Below are positions 9,294 to 17,824 of a DNA stretch of 64,000 nt, in pieces (the first letter of the stretch is position 1; each line of letters opens with the position of its first letter). Both the position numbers and the translations under genes were made by a program. The stretch comes from Pseudomonas guariconensis. GTDB lineage: Bacteria; Pseudomonadota; Gammaproteobacteria; Pseudomonadales; Pseudomonadaceae. The notes under the pieces are model-generated. The model was not told the origin of the DNA, ran no database searches, and saw only the letters and a list, made by a program, of their open reading frames with translations. The stretch lies in assembly GCF_024127895.1 (NCBI RefSeq), contig NZ_JAMYBK010000003.1:276138-340137 (forward strand). The letters run 5' to 3'.

Positions 9294-10025
9294 CTACTGC
9301 ACCGGCAGGAAGTTCATCAGCAACAGGCTCTGCGCATAGTTCAGCCCGATCCTCCGGTAGCGCTCGTCGAGCATCTGCGCCAGCAGGTCCAGCCTCGCCA
9401 CGATCTTGCCGAACTCCACCGCGAAACTCAGGTTGCTGCCCTCCTCGGAAATCTCGTTGGAGAACAGCAACAGCACACCATTGGCATCCTGGCGCTGGCT
9501 GAGCATCCAGGTGGCCTTCTCGATATTGCGCGCAGCGTTGTTGACGAACAGCGGGTCGATGGTATCGGTCATGTAGAACTCGGTGCGCCCGCCATGGGCG
9601 GTGATCAGCATGCTGCCGATGGCGTAGATGAAGGCACCGACCCGGTCGCCACGAAACTCCGGGCTCAAGGCATAGCTCAGCGCTGCCAGGTCGCGGCGGT
9701 TGCCCAGTTGCGGCAACGGCTGGCGCTGTTCGATGGCCAGGCGGATCTGCCGCTCGGCGGTGGCGGCATCGAGGTAGCCGGACTGCTTCCACTGGCTGGG
9801 GTTGCGCAGGTACAGCTTGTTCATCAGCAGGTACAGACTCTGCAGGTTGTCACGCATGGACAGGGTGGCCATGCGGTCGACGCTGGTCTGGAACAGCTCG
9901 CTGGGCTGACCGTCGCCGAACTGGCTGATGATGTCACGGCCCTGCTGCTGGGTGCAGGCGCACAGGGCGGTCAACGCACCTGCCAGGAGCAGGCGCAGGG
10001 AGAGTCTGAGGTGTGGAGCAACCAT
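9294..10025 (-). CDS. predicted lipoprotein of unknown function
   Basis: A 243-aa protein with a lipoprotein-type leader: basic start, hydrophobic core LRLLLAGALTALCAC and then a polar sequence (TQQQGRD). Cys at the end of LCAC is the likely lipidated residue, although the -2 Cys makes the lipobox non-ideal. The mature part is mostly helical with no enzyme motif that I recognise; it contains RDLAALSYALSPEFRGDRVGAFIYAIGSMLITAHGG and a C-terminal hydrophobic SLLLMNFLPVQ. The start is taken as the ATG at 10025, since the alternative GTG at 10031 adds only two residues. It stands alone on the minus strand, 107 bp beyond the phosphatase gene, behind a strong terminator. Conserved hypothetical. Confidence 0.75.
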   Translation of the reverse strand: MVAPHLRLSLRLLLAGALTALCACTQQQGRDIISQFGDGQPSELFQTSVDRMATLSMRDNLQSLYLLMNKLYLRNPSQWKQSGYLDAATAERQIRLAIEQRQPLPQLGNRRDLAALSYALSPEFRGDRVGAFIYAIGSMLITAHGGRTEFYMTDTIDPLFVNNAARNIEKATWMLSQRQDANGVLLLFSNEISEEGSNLSFAVEFGKIVARLDLLAQMLDERYRRIGLNYAQSLLLMNFLPVQ

Positions 10026-10100
10026 CGGCACCGGGGTCTGGAATCAACGGCTGGGCCGGGAATCGGCCCAACCTGACCAGACATAGAGCGCGCAAATGGG

Positions 10101-10134
10101 AAAAAGTGCGGCGGGCGGTTGCAACGCCGCCCCT
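10101..10134 (-). terminator. intrinsic terminator after the phosphatase gene
   Basis: On the minus strand GCGGCG and CGCCGC pair around an 11-nt loop and are followed by ACTTTTT. It starts 5 bases after the stop codon of the gene at 10139-10930. Confidence 0.7.
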
Positions 10135-10138
10135 TGGC

Positions 10139-10930
10139 TCACATCGCTTGGCGCAGCATCTGCACCACCTGTGCATGCAGCGCCGGATCGCCACAGGCCA
10201 CCACGCAGCCGCCGTGCTGCGCCGGGCCGCCGTCCCAGGCGGTGATCACCCCGCCCGCGCCCTCGATGATCGGGATCAGCGCCTGTACGTCGTAGGGCTG
10301 CAGGCTGGCCTCGACGATCACGTCGACGAAGCCGGACGCCAGCATGCAGTAGGCATAGCAGTCGCCACCGTAGCGCATCAACCGGGCACGGCCGGCCACG
10401 GCCTCGAAGGCCGCCTTGCGCGCGGGCGTGTCGAACATGTCCGGGGTGGTGCACATCAAGGTCGCCGCGGCCAGGTCGGCGCAGGCGCGGGTCTTCAAGG
10501 GTGTGCCGCTGCGCCAGGCGCCCTCGGGCGTGCCGACGAAACGCTCGCCGGTGAACGGCTGGTTCATCACCCCGAGGACCGGGCGCGTACCGTCGTTCAG
10601 GGCAATCAGCGTGCCCCACAATGGCAGGCCGGTGATGAAGGCGCGGGTGCCGTCGATCGGGTCGAGCACCCAGGTCAGCGGGCTGCTGCCAGCGGCCACG
10701 CCTTGCTCCTCGCCGAGGATACCGTGCTCCGGGTAGCGGGCCTGGATCTGCGCACGCATGGCATCCTCGGCGGCCTTGTCGGCCACGGTGACCGGGTCGT
10801 ACAGGCGCCCGCCCTTGTCCTCGACCTCCAGGCTCGCCCGGAAATACGGCTGGATCGCCGCCGCGGCGGCATCGGCCAACTGCTCGGCGAAGACGCGGAA
10901 TTCGCCAATCTGCTCAGCACTCAGGGACAT
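10139..10930 (-). CDS. hisN: inositol-monophosphatase-family phosphatase, histidinol-phosphatase-like
   Basis: Mg2+/Li+-sensitive phosphatase of the IMPase superfamily, 263 aa. Metal-binding motifs are GEEQ (residues 73-76), DPIDGT (90-95) and the C-terminal D in YDVQALIPIIEGAGG. The segment DPVTVADKAAEDAMR and the WDGG near the end are characteristic of the HisN-type histidinol-phosphate phosphatase subgroup, which performs the penultimate step of histidine synthesis. A few relatives act on other sugar or inositol phosphates, so the substrate is not proven. It is monocistronic, with GAGG 9 nt before the ATG and a terminator straight after the stop. Confidence 0.82.
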   Translation of the reverse strand: MSLSAEQIGEFRVFAEQLADAAAAAIQPYFRASLEVEDKGGRLYDPVTVADKAAEDAMRAQIQARYPEHGILGEEQGVAAGSSPLTWVLDPIDGTRAFITGLPLWGTLIALNDGTRPVLGVMNQPFTGERFVGTPEGAWRSGTPLKTRACADLAAATLMCTTPDMFDTPARKAAFEAVAGRARLMRYGGDCYAYCMLASGFVDVIVEASLQPYDVQALIPIIEGAGGVITAWDGGPAQHGGCVVACGDPALHAQVVQMLRQAM

Positions 10931-11022
10931 GGGTCAGGCCTCGTTCAGGGAAAGGGCTCGCATCATACCCGACTCCACCCGGGATCGAAGCCTGTGTCGA
11001 ACCCAGGGTGGAGCGCGCCCAT

Positions 11023-11853
11023 TCAATCGGCGAAGTCGGTGGACAGCGACCATTCCCGCCAGTGCGCCAGTTCCCGCTCGACCAGGGCATGCTTGGCCTC
11101 GACCCGCGCGACCGCATCGCTGCCCAGCGGCAGGCGCAGCGGTGGCTGCTCGGCGTTGGCCAGGGCCAGCATGGCTTCGGCGAATCGTTGCGGGTCGCCC
11201 GGCTGGGCATGGTTGGCCGAAGCGGCGAAGGTGCGCATCTGGCCGACCGTCTGGTCATAGTCGGGCAGTTCCAGGGCAGTCTTGACCAGCGACTGGTCGT
11301 CGAGAAAATCGGTGCGGAAGAACCCCGGCTCGACCACGGTCACCTTGATGCCCAATGGCGCCAGCTCCTGGTGCATGGCCTCGCTGATGCCCTCCACGGC
11401 GAACTTGGTCGAGCCGTACACGCCCCAGCCCATGTAAGCCTGGTAGCCACCCAGCGAAGAGATGTTGATGAGGTGACCGCTGCGCTGGCGGCGCATGTGC
11501 GGCAGCACCGCGCGGCTGACGTTGAGCACGCCGAACACGTTGGTGGCGAACAGCCGCTCGGTCTCGCTGGCGCTGGTTTCCTCCACCGCCCCCAGCACCC
11601 CGAAACCGGCATTGTTGACCAGGACATCGATACGGCCGAAGCGCTTGATGCCTGCAGCCACGGCCTGGTGGGCCTGTTCTTCGCAGGTGACGTCCAGGCG
11701 CACGGCCAGCAGGTTCGGCTGCTGGCCCAGGCGGGCCTCGATGTCCTCGGGCTTGCGTGCGGTGGCGATGACCGCATCGCCGGCCGCCAGGGCCTGTTGG
11801 GCGATCAGTGCACCGAATCCGCGGGAAGCGCCAGTGATGAGCCAGGTACGCAT
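11023..11853 (-). CDS. short-chain dehydrogenase/reductase (SDR) oxidoreductase
   Basis: Classical NAD(P)-dependent SDR of 276 aa. The cofactor motif TGASRGFG is at residues 7-14, NNAG at 80-83, and the catalytic set is S132/S133, Y146 and K150 (YGSTK). It starts at the ATG at 11853, which has an ideal AGGAGG about 7 nt upstream; the longer open frame to 12276 runs antisense into the next gene and is not real. The C-terminal RTFAASANHAQPGDPQRFAEAMLALA is common in SDRs of the YdaD/ketoreductase-like group. It is divergent from a LysR regulator (126-bp gap), which probably controls it. Substrate unknown. Confidence 0.9.
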   Translation of the reverse strand: MRTWLITGASRGFGALIAQQALAAGDAVIATARKPEDIEARLGQQPNLLAVRLDVTCEEQAHQAVAAGIKRFGRIDVLVNNAGFGVLGAVEETSASETERLFATNVFGVLNVSRAVLPHMRRQRSGHLINISSLGGYQAYMGWGVYGSTKFAVEGISEAMHQELAPLGIKVTVVEPGFFRTDFLDDQSLVKTALELPDYDQTVGQMRTFAASANHAQPGDPQRFAEAMLALANAEQPPLRLPLGSDAVARVEAKHALVERELAHWREWSLSTDFAD

Positions 11854-11980
11854 GTCAATTCCTCCTGTAGACGACCCTGCACCGCGCAGGGCCTTGTCGA
11901 TGAGTGAGGTCACTGTACGTCTGGGCGGTTGATGTGATAATCCCATGAATTTCGCATGCGCTTGTGAGGTGCATTCAACA

Positions 11981-12886
11981 ATGAAATCGCCCAGCACCGC
12001 CGACCTGTCGCTGTTCCTGTGCATCGCCCGGCACCTGAACTTCAGCCGCGCCGCCGTCGAACTGGGGCTCACGCCCTCGGCCCTGAGCCACGCCCTGCGC
12101 ACCCTGGAAACCCGCCTGGGCGTGCGCCTGTTCAACCGCACCACGCGCAGCGTGGCCCTGACCGAGGCCGGCGAGCGCCTGTACCAGCGCCTGCAACCGG
12201 CCTTCCGCGATATCGCCGATGCCCTGGAAGATCTCGACAGCATGCGCGACAGCCCCTCTGGCAAGCTGCGCATCACCGCCGGCCGGGCCGCCGTGGAGCT
12301 GGCCTTGCTGCCGCTGGCCAGCCGTTTTTTGGCCGCCTACCCGGACGTGCGCCTGGAGATCGCCAGCGACGATGCCCTGGTGGACATGGTCGGTGCCGGC
12401 TTCGATGCCGGCGTACGCCTGGGCGAGCGCCTGCAGGCGGACATGGTGTCGCTGCCCATCGGCCCCTACCTGCGCTCGGTGGTGGTGGGCGCGCCGGCGT
12501 TCTTCGAGCGCCATCCGCGCCCCCGGCAACCCCACGACCTGCGCACCCTGCCCTGCATCGGCCACCGTTTCCCCAGCGGTGCGCTGTACCGCTGGGAGTT
12601 CGAACGGGGTGGCATGCGCCTGGAGGTGGTGGACGTGCAGGGGCCACTGGTGCTCGGCGATGTCAGCCTGATGCCCGACGCCGCCCTGGAGGGCGTGGGC
12701 CTGGCCTATGTGTTCGAGGACATGGTCCGCGAGCACCTGGCCAGCGGCCGGCTGGTGCAGGTGCTGGAGGACTGGACGCCCTACTACCCGGGCTTGCACC
12801 TGTACTACCCGAGCCGACGCCATGTACCGGCAACCCTGAAGGCCTTCATCGAGTTCGTGCGCAGCCAGCGCGACGCCGATTTGTAA
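11981..12886 (+). CDS. LysR-family transcriptional regulator
   Basis: 301-aa LysR regulator. HTH: LFLCIARHLNFSRAAVELGLTPSALSHALRTLETRLGVRLFNRTTRSVALTEAGERL, the form typical of the large PgrR/YafC-like LysR group that usually controls neighbouring SDR or aldo-keto reductase genes. The effector domain spans about 90-295 (RLEIASDDALVDMVGAGFDAGVRLGE). The ATG at 11981 is chosen because GAGGTG lies 10 nt upstream; a weaker ATG at 11945 exists. It is divergent from the SDR gene, and its transcript ends at a clear terminator overlapping the stop codon, so the next LysR gene is a separate unit. Confidence 0.9.
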   Translation: MKSPSTADLSLFLCIARHLNFSRAAVELGLTPSALSHALRTLETRLGVRLFNRTTRSVALTEAGERLYQRLQPAFRDIADALEDLDSMRDSPSGKLRITAGRAAVELALLPLASRFLAAYPDVRLEIASDDALVDMVGAGFDAGVRLGERLQADMVSLPIGPYLRSVVVGAPAFFERHPRPRQPHDLRTLPCIGHRFPSGALYRWEFERGGMRLEVVDVQGPLVLGDVSLMPDAALEGVGLAYVFEDMVREHLASGRLVQVLEDWTPYYPGLHLYYPSRRHVPATLKAFIEFVRSQRDADL

Positions 12887-12924
12887 CGCCAGGTTGCAGG
12901 CCCTCCTGCGGCCACTGGCGTTTT
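12885..12924 (+). terminator. intrinsic terminator after the first tandem LysR gene
   Basis: AACGCCAG (12885-12892, including the last bases of the stop codon) pairs with CTGGCGTT (12915-12922), followed by a T-run 12921-12924. Loop of 22 nt can itself fold (GCAGG/CCTGC). Confidence 0.75.
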
Positions 12925-12994
12925 GCCCCCATGCTGTTTTTACTTGCAGAGTGCCTGGCGCGTGGCTGGGCTGCCGACGGCTGGAGATCCCGCC

Positions 12995-13921
12995 ATGCGC
13001 CAAGACCACCTCGATGGCCTGGTCACCTTTCTTGCAGTGGCCGAGGAGAAAGGCTTCTCCACGGCCGCCGTGCGCCTGGGCGTCTCGCCCTCGGCGGTCA
13101 GCCAGAGCATTCGCAGCCTGGAGCATCGCCTGGGGCTGGTGCTGTTCAACCGCACCACCCGCAGCGTGGCCTTGACCGAGGTCGGCGAGCGCTTCCTGGA
13201 GCGGGTCCAGCCGGCCCTGGAGGCCTTGACCAATGCCTCCCGCGAACTGGGCCGCGAGGCCGACCACCCCAGTGGGCTGTTGCGCCTGAACGTGCTGCGG
13301 GCCAGCTACCTGATCGTGCTGCAACCGATCCTGCGGCGCTTTCTCGCCACCTACCCGGAGATCAGCCTGGAGCTGCGGGTGGAGAACCAACTGGTAGACA
13401 TCATCGCCCAGGGGTTCGACGCCGGTATCCGCTTCGGTGCGGCGGTCGACAAGGACATGGTCGCCCTGACGGTCGGCCCGCCGCTGCAGGCGCAGGTCAT
13501 CGCCGCCCCCGACTACCTGGCCCGCCATGGCCGCCCCCAGCATCCACGGGCGTTGCTCGAGCACGACTGCATCGGTTTTCGCCACAGCAGCAGCGGGCAG
13601 ATCGAACGCTGGGCCTTCAGCCGCGGCAACGAGCACTTCGAGTTGCAGGTGCGTGGGCGCCTGGTGCTCAACGACTCGGAGATCCTCGTACGCTCGGCCC
13701 TCGATGGGCTGGACATCGCCTACATGATCAATGGCTATATCGAGCCCTTTCTCGCGCAAGGGCGCCTGGTGCGCCTGCTGGAGGACTGGAGCCCGTGCTT
13801 TCCCGGCTTGCAGCTGTACTACCCGGATCGCCGCCGGGTGCCGGCCAAGCTGCGGGCATTGATCGACTTCCTGCGCGCGGAATGGGCGCAGGCGCCATTG
13901 GTGGAGGAGTTGCTGTCGTGA
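12995..13921 (+). CDS. LysR-family transcriptional regulator
   Basis: 308-aa LysR regulator, a diverged paralogue of the gene just upstream: both carry LFNRTTRSVALTE-x-GER after the HTH, DAGxRxGE/GA in the effector domain, and LLEDW(T/S)P-x(3)-PGL-x-LYYP-like C-termini. HTH: FLAVAEEKGFSTAAVRLGVSPSAVSQSIRSLEHRLG. The ATG at 12995 has GGAG 9 nt upstream. No obvious divergent target gene lies next to it, because its upstream neighbour is the other LysR gene on the same strand. It may act on the SDR promoter as well, or on a distant target. Confidence 0.88.
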   Translation: MRQDHLDGLVTFLAVAEEKGFSTAAVRLGVSPSAVSQSIRSLEHRLGLVLFNRTTRSVALTEVGERFLERVQPALEALTNASRELGREADHPSGLLRLNVLRASYLIVLQPILRRFLATYPEISLELRVENQLVDIIAQGFDAGIRFGAAVDKDMVALTVGPPLQAQVIAAPDYLARHGRPQHPRALLEHDCIGFRHSSSGQIERWAFSRGNEHFELQVRGRLVLNDSEILVRSALDGLDIAYMINGYIEPFLAQGRLVRLLEDWSPCFPGLQLYYPDRRRVPAKLRALIDFLRAEWAQAPLVEELLS

Positions 13922-14088
13922 TGCGGACCTTCATTCAGTGATCGTCCAGGGCCGCCTCGCGCCCCAGTATTTGCTAGGGCCGAACACTATGAAGCCCTGC
14001 TTCAAGCCCCTTGCAGCAAGCCCCCGTCAATGCTTCGCCGATCCTGTTGAATAATCTGCATTCGGGCAACGAAGCGGAAAGCACGCGC

Positions 14089-14285
14089 ATGAGCGAGATC
14101 GGCAGGCTGCTGGCCGCCCTGGCCAGCCAGGCCAGGGATGGCCTGGATATCGCGCCGAGGGCCCGGAAGCCGTGGCCTTGTCGGTGCTGGCGGAGATCGC
14201 CGGGCACTTCAACGGCCGCGACGGCCGCCCGCTGCGCCTGCGCAACGCCCCCATCCACGATGGCCTGGGGGCGTTGCACGGCTGA
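14089..14285 (+). pseudogene. possible small frameshifted gene (unknown function)
   Basis: An ATG at 14089 opens MSEIGRLLAALASQARDGLDIA. After about residue 22 the sensible reading continues in another frame: EGPEAVALSVLAEIAGHFN, then GRDGRPLRLRNAPIHDG and TGA at 14283-14285. The span is 197 nt, one base short of a multiple of three, so one base seems to be lost near 14155 (GCGCCGAGGGCC). If read through, it would encode a small 65-aa acidic/hydrophobic protein. There is no clear ribosome site. It is convergent with iorB, ending 3 bp from the iorB stop. Sequencing error, real pseudogene and chance reading are all possible. Confidence 0.35.
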
Positions 14286-14288
14286 GCC

Positions 14289-16451
14289 TCAGGCCTTGCG
14301 CAGCGCCTGGGGATCGATGGGCAGGCTGCGCAGGCGCTTGCCGGTGGCGGCGAACACCGCGTTGACCACCGCCGGCGCCACCGTCACCGTGGCCACCTCG
14401 CCCAGGCCGCCCGGCGCCTCGGGGCTGTCGATGCGGAAGGTATCGAGCGTTGGTGTCTCGTTCAGGCGCAGCATCCGGTAGCTGTCGAAGTTGCCCTGCT
14501 CGACCCGGCCGTCCTTGAAAGTGATATTGCCGAACAGCGCCGCCGTCAGGCCGAACAGGGTGCCGCCCTGGACCTGTGCCACCACGCTGTCAGGGTTGAT
14601 GGCGATGCCGCAGTCGACCACGGTGGTGATGCGTTCGACGGTAACGTTGCCGGCATCGTCCACGCTCACCTCGGCCACCTGCGCCGAGTAGGTGCTGAAA
14701 CAGTAGGTCAGAGCCAGGCCACGGCCCCTGCCGGCGGGCAAGGGATCGGCCCAGCCGGACTTGTCCTTGAGCGTTTCCAACACCTTCAGTGCCCGTGGGT
14801 GGGCCTCGAGCAACGGGTAGCGGAAGTCGAACGGGTCGCGCCCGGCCAGGTGCGCCAGCTCGTCCATCAGGCCCTCGACCATGAAGGCGTTCTGGGTATG
14901 CCCGACCCCGCGCCAGAACGCCGGCAGGATCCCCGCCGGCGGCTCGTGACGCACGTAGTGCACCGCCAGGTTGGGGAAGGCATAGGGGCCGCAGGCATCG
15001 CGCACGGCATCACGGTCGACGCCATTGACGAAGGCCGCCGGCAACCAGCGGGCGAGGATCGAGCCGCCGGTGATCTTGTGGGTCCAGGCCACCGGCCTGC
15101 CCTCTTCGTCCAGCGCCGCGCTGAGGTGGTTGTAGTGATAGGGCCGCAGGGTGCTGTGGCGCGTGTCTTCCTCACGCGACCAGATGACCTTCAGCGGATA
15201 GTCCACCTGCTTGGCCAGCTTCACCGCGTCGCTGACGAAATCCACGTCCAGGCGGCGACCGAAACCACCGCCGAGCAAGTGGTTGTGGACCGTCACGGCC
15301 TCTTCCGGCAGGCCGGTGATCTGCGCCGCCACGGCCTTGGCCCGGGCGGGCACCTGGCTCCCCAGCCATAGTTCGCAGGCGTCCTTGCGCACATGCACGG
15401 TGCAGTTGACCGGCTCCAGGCAAGCATGGGCCAGCCAGGGCACCTGGTACACCGCGTCGATACGCTTGCTGGCCTTGGCCAGGGCTGAGGCGGCATCCCC
15501 CTCGACCCGCACCTGCACCCCCGGCTGTTCGGCCGCCTTGCGCATGGCTTCGAGCATCTGCGCGCTGGACATCCCGGCGTTGGCACCTTCGTTCCACTTC
15601 GGCTGGAGCAGCGCCATGCCCTTGCGCGCCGCCCCCATGTGATCGGCCACCACCGCCACGGCGTTGTCGCTGTGCAATACCTGGCGCACACCCGCGACCG
15701 CCAGGGCCGGCGCCGGGTCGACCTCGGCCAGGGTACCGCCGACCACCGGGCACAACTGGATCGCCGCCACCTTCATGCCGTCCGGGTGGGCGTCGATGCC
15801 GAACACCGCCTGGCCGTTGATCTTGTCTGGCGAATCGGTACGCGGCGCCGGCGTGCCGATCAGCTTGAAGTCCTTCGGGTCCTTCAGCGGGATCTGCTCC
15901 GGCAGCGGCAGGCCGGCGGCGGCATCCACCAACTCGCCGTAGGCCAGCTGGCGGCCACTGCCTGGGTGCAGCACCTTGCCCTGCTCGGCCCGGCAACTGG
16001 CTGGGTCGACCTTCCACTGCGAGGCCGCTGCGGCTACCAGCAGGATACGCGCCGCCGCGCCCGCCTCGCGCAGCGGCTTCCAGTTGCCCGGCACCGAGGT
16101 CGAGCCCCCCGTGACCTGGAAGCCCAGCACCGGGTTGGCGTAGCGTTTGTCGTCGGCCGGAGCATGCTCGACGGTGACCTGGTCGAGGCCGACTTCCAGC
16201 TCTTCGGCGATCAACGCCGGCATCGAGGTGTAGGTGCCCTGGCCCATCTCCACCGGTTGGATGGTCAGGTAGACATGGCCCTGGCGATCGATGCGCACGT
16301 AGGCGTTGGGCGCGAATGCTGCCGCTTCGGCCTGCACGGCACGCACGCCCAGCGGCAAGGCGAAGCTGATCAGCAGCCCGCCGCCGACAGCGGCGCTGGC
16401 CTTGAGGAAACCACGCCGGCTGAAGCCTGGGGCAGGTTCATGGCGGGTCAT
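14289..16451 (-). CDS. iorB: isoquinoline 1-oxidoreductase-type molybdenum hydroxylase, large (Mo-binding) subunit
   Basis: Molybdopterin-binding catalytic subunit (720 aa) of an IorAB-type aldehyde/N-heterocycle oxidoreductase of the xanthine oxidase family. A Tat signal is present at the N-terminus (SRRGFLKASAAVGGG, residues 11-25), so the folded heterodimer should be exported to the periplasm. Molybdenum-cofactor motifs include GGGFGRRLDVDF, WRGVGHTQNAFMVEG and, near the C-terminus, the catalytic Glu in GGLGEVATVTVAP. The start is the ATG at 16451; the open frame to 16715 is antisense extension. It lies 1 bp after iorA. In Pseudomonas such pairs have been linked to isoquinoline or aldehyde oxidation, but the natural substrate is not predictable here. 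Confidence 0.88.
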   Translation of the reverse strand: MTRHEPAPGFSRRGFLKASAAVGGGLLISFALPLGVRAVQAEAAAFAPNAYVRIDRQGHVYLTIQPVEMGQGTYTSMPALIAEELEVGLDQVTVEHAPADDKRYANPVLGFQVTGGSTSVPGNWKPLREAGAAARILLVAAAASQWKVDPASCRAEQGKVLHPGSGRQLAYGELVDAAAGLPLPEQIPLKDPKDFKLIGTPAPRTDSPDKINGQAVFGIDAHPDGMKVAAIQLCPVVGGTLAEVDPAPALAVAGVRQVLHSDNAVAVVADHMGAARKGMALLQPKWNEGANAGMSSAQMLEAMRKAAEQPGVQVRVEGDAASALAKASKRIDAVYQVPWLAHACLEPVNCTVHVRKDACELWLGSQVPARAKAVAAQITGLPEEAVTVHNHLLGGGFGRRLDVDFVSDAVKLAKQVDYPLKVIWSREEDTRHSTLRPYHYNHLSAALDEEGRPVAWTHKITGGSILARWLPAAFVNGVDRDAVRDACGPYAFPNLAVHYVRHEPPAGILPAFWRGVGHTQNAFMVEGLMDELAHLAGRDPFDFRYPLLEAHPRALKVLETLKDKSGWADPLPAGRGRGLALTYCFSTYSAQVAEVSVDDAGNVTVERITTVVDCGIAINPDSVVAQVQGGTLFGLTAALFGNITFKDGRVEQGNFDSYRMLRLNETPTLDTFRIDSPEAPGGLGEVATVTVAPAVVNAVFAATGKRLRSLPIDPQALRKA

Positions 16452-16452
16452 G

Positions 16453-16917
16453 TCACACCTCCACCTGGCCGGAGGCGGTCTTGATCGCCTGGCGGATACG
16501 CACATAGGTGCCGCAGCGACAGATGTTGCCGGACATGGCGCCGTCGATCGCGGCATCGTCCGGCGTGGGGTTGCTGGCCAGCAGCGCGGTCGCCGACATG
16601 ATCTGGCCGGTTTGGCAATAGCCGCACTGGACCACTTCGTGCTTGAGCCAGGCGGCCTGCACGCGCTTGCCCAGCTCGGTCTGGCCAATGCCTTCGATGG
16701 TGGTGATGTCCGCACCGGCCAGGGCGCCGACCGGCATCATGCAGGCGCGCACCGCCGAGCCGTTCATGTGCACCGTGCAGGCCCCGCACAGGGACAGGCC
16801 GCAGCCGAACTTGGTGCCGGTCATGCCCAGCACGTCGCGCAAGACCCAGAGCAGCGGCGTGTCGTCCTCGACCTCCACCTGATGCTCATGGCCGTTGATC
16901 TTCAGGGTGTGGACCAT
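16453..16917 (-). CDS. iorA: isoquinoline 1-oxidoreductase-type [2Fe-2S] small subunit
   Basis: Iron-sulfur subunit (154 aa) that passes electrons from the Mo centre. It has the plant-type [2Fe-2S] cluster in the N-terminal half (C39, C44, C47, C59; [10 protein letters not shown]) and the second, helical [2Fe-2S] domain (C98, C101, C133, C135; CGYCQTGQ and CRC). The ATG at 16917 has GAGGAGA 9 nt upstream; an upstream in-frame start at 16950 lacks a ribosome site. It has no signal of its own, so it is presumably exported by riding on the Tat signal of IorB. Divergent from a MocA-like gene, 238 bp away. Confidence 0.92.
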   Translation of the reverse strand: MVHTLKINGHEHQVEVEDDTPLLWVLRDVLGMTGTKFGCGLSLCGACTVHMNGSAVRACMMPVGALAGADITTIEGIGQTELGKRVQAAWLKHEVVQCGYCQTGQIMSATALLASNPTPDDAAIDGAMSGNICRCGTYVRIRQAIKTASGQVEV

Positions 16918-17155
16918 TGGACGATCTCCTCGGGGGTGTTGGGCGCTCACGGCTTGTCGTTATCGTTCTGGGCCCGGCCTTCGCGGCCTCGGGCGGGTAA
17001 CCTGTAAAGGGTAGTGACTGGAGCGCGAGGGAAAAACCGCGCAAGGCTGCAAGCGGCATGAAGGCAAACTTAATGATCACGGCAACGCTGCCAGCCCGCG
17101 ATTGCATCGGCGTGCCCTGCACAGTACGGTGATGCCCACACCCAAGGAGCCCCGC

Positions 17156-17746
17156 ATGACCACCACCGCTGTCGCCCTCGTCCTGGCCGCCGGCCGCAGC
17201 CAACGCTTCGGCAGCGACAAGCGCCAGCAGCGCCTGGACACCGGCCAGACCCTGCTCGAAGCCAGCCTGGCTTTGCCCTGCGCGCGGCTGGCCGAGGTCT
17301 GGCTGGCCTTGCGCGATGACGACCGCGCCCCGGCCACGCTGCCGGCCAAGGTGCGCGTGCTGCAGTCCGGCGCCAGCCGCCTGGGCCTGGGGCACAGCAT
17401 CGCCGCGAGCGTCGAGCGCATCGCCCAGGCCAGCGATGCACAGGTCCTGGCCCTGTTCCTCGCCGACATGCCCTTCATCCGCCCGGCCACCTTCGAGGCC
17501 CTGCTCGCCTGTGCCGATGCCGCGCACATCTGCCGCCCCGCCTACCAGGGCCGCCCAGGGCATCCGGTGCTGTTCGGCCGCGCCTTCTGGCCCGCGCTGT
17601 GCCTGCTCGAAGGCGACAACGGTGCCCGCGCCGTGCTGCAGGCCCACCCTGGGGCGGTACGCACGGTGGACGTGGCCGATCCAGGTGTGCTGCTGGACAT
17701 CGACCGCCCTGCCGACCTGCCGAGTAGCGGCCAGCGTCTAGACTGA
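17156..17746 (+). CDS. mocA: MobA/MocA-type nucleotidyltransferase, molybdenum cofactor cytidylyltransferase-like
   Basis: 196-aa nucleotidyltransferase of the NTP_transf_3 class. The nucleotide-binding signature is LVLAAGRSQRFGSDK at the N-terminus, the metal aspartate is in FLADMPF, and the acceptor loop includes GRPGHPVLFG. Proteins of this type attach CMP to molybdopterin to give MCD, the cofactor form needed by xanthine-oxidase-family enzymes. Its position, divergent from iorAB, supports that role (inference). AAGGAG lies 6 nt before the ATG at 17156. It is short for a full MocA but complete in its motifs. A 78-bp gap leads to the usp gene on the same strand. Confidence 0.82.
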   Translation: MTTTAVALVLAAGRSQRFGSDKRQQRLDTGQTLLEASLALPCARLAEVWLALRDDDRAPATLPAKVRVLQSGASRLGLGHSIAASVERIAQASDAQVLALFLADMPFIRPATFEALLACADAAHICRPAYQGRPGHPVLFGRAFWPALCLLEGDNGARAVLQAHPGAVRTVDVADPGVLLDIDRPADLPSSGQRLD

Positions 17747-17824
17747 AGAAGGAATTCCCGCGCCACTTGGCCCGGACAACCAGCACCGGCATGAACGGGG
17801 GGCTGCCGTACGTGGAGGTGTGAG

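Noticed and set aside
11975..13759. 594-aa minus-strand frame opposite the two LysR genes
   Set aside because: Low-complexity A/Q/G/H translation antisense to two well-defined LysR proteins.
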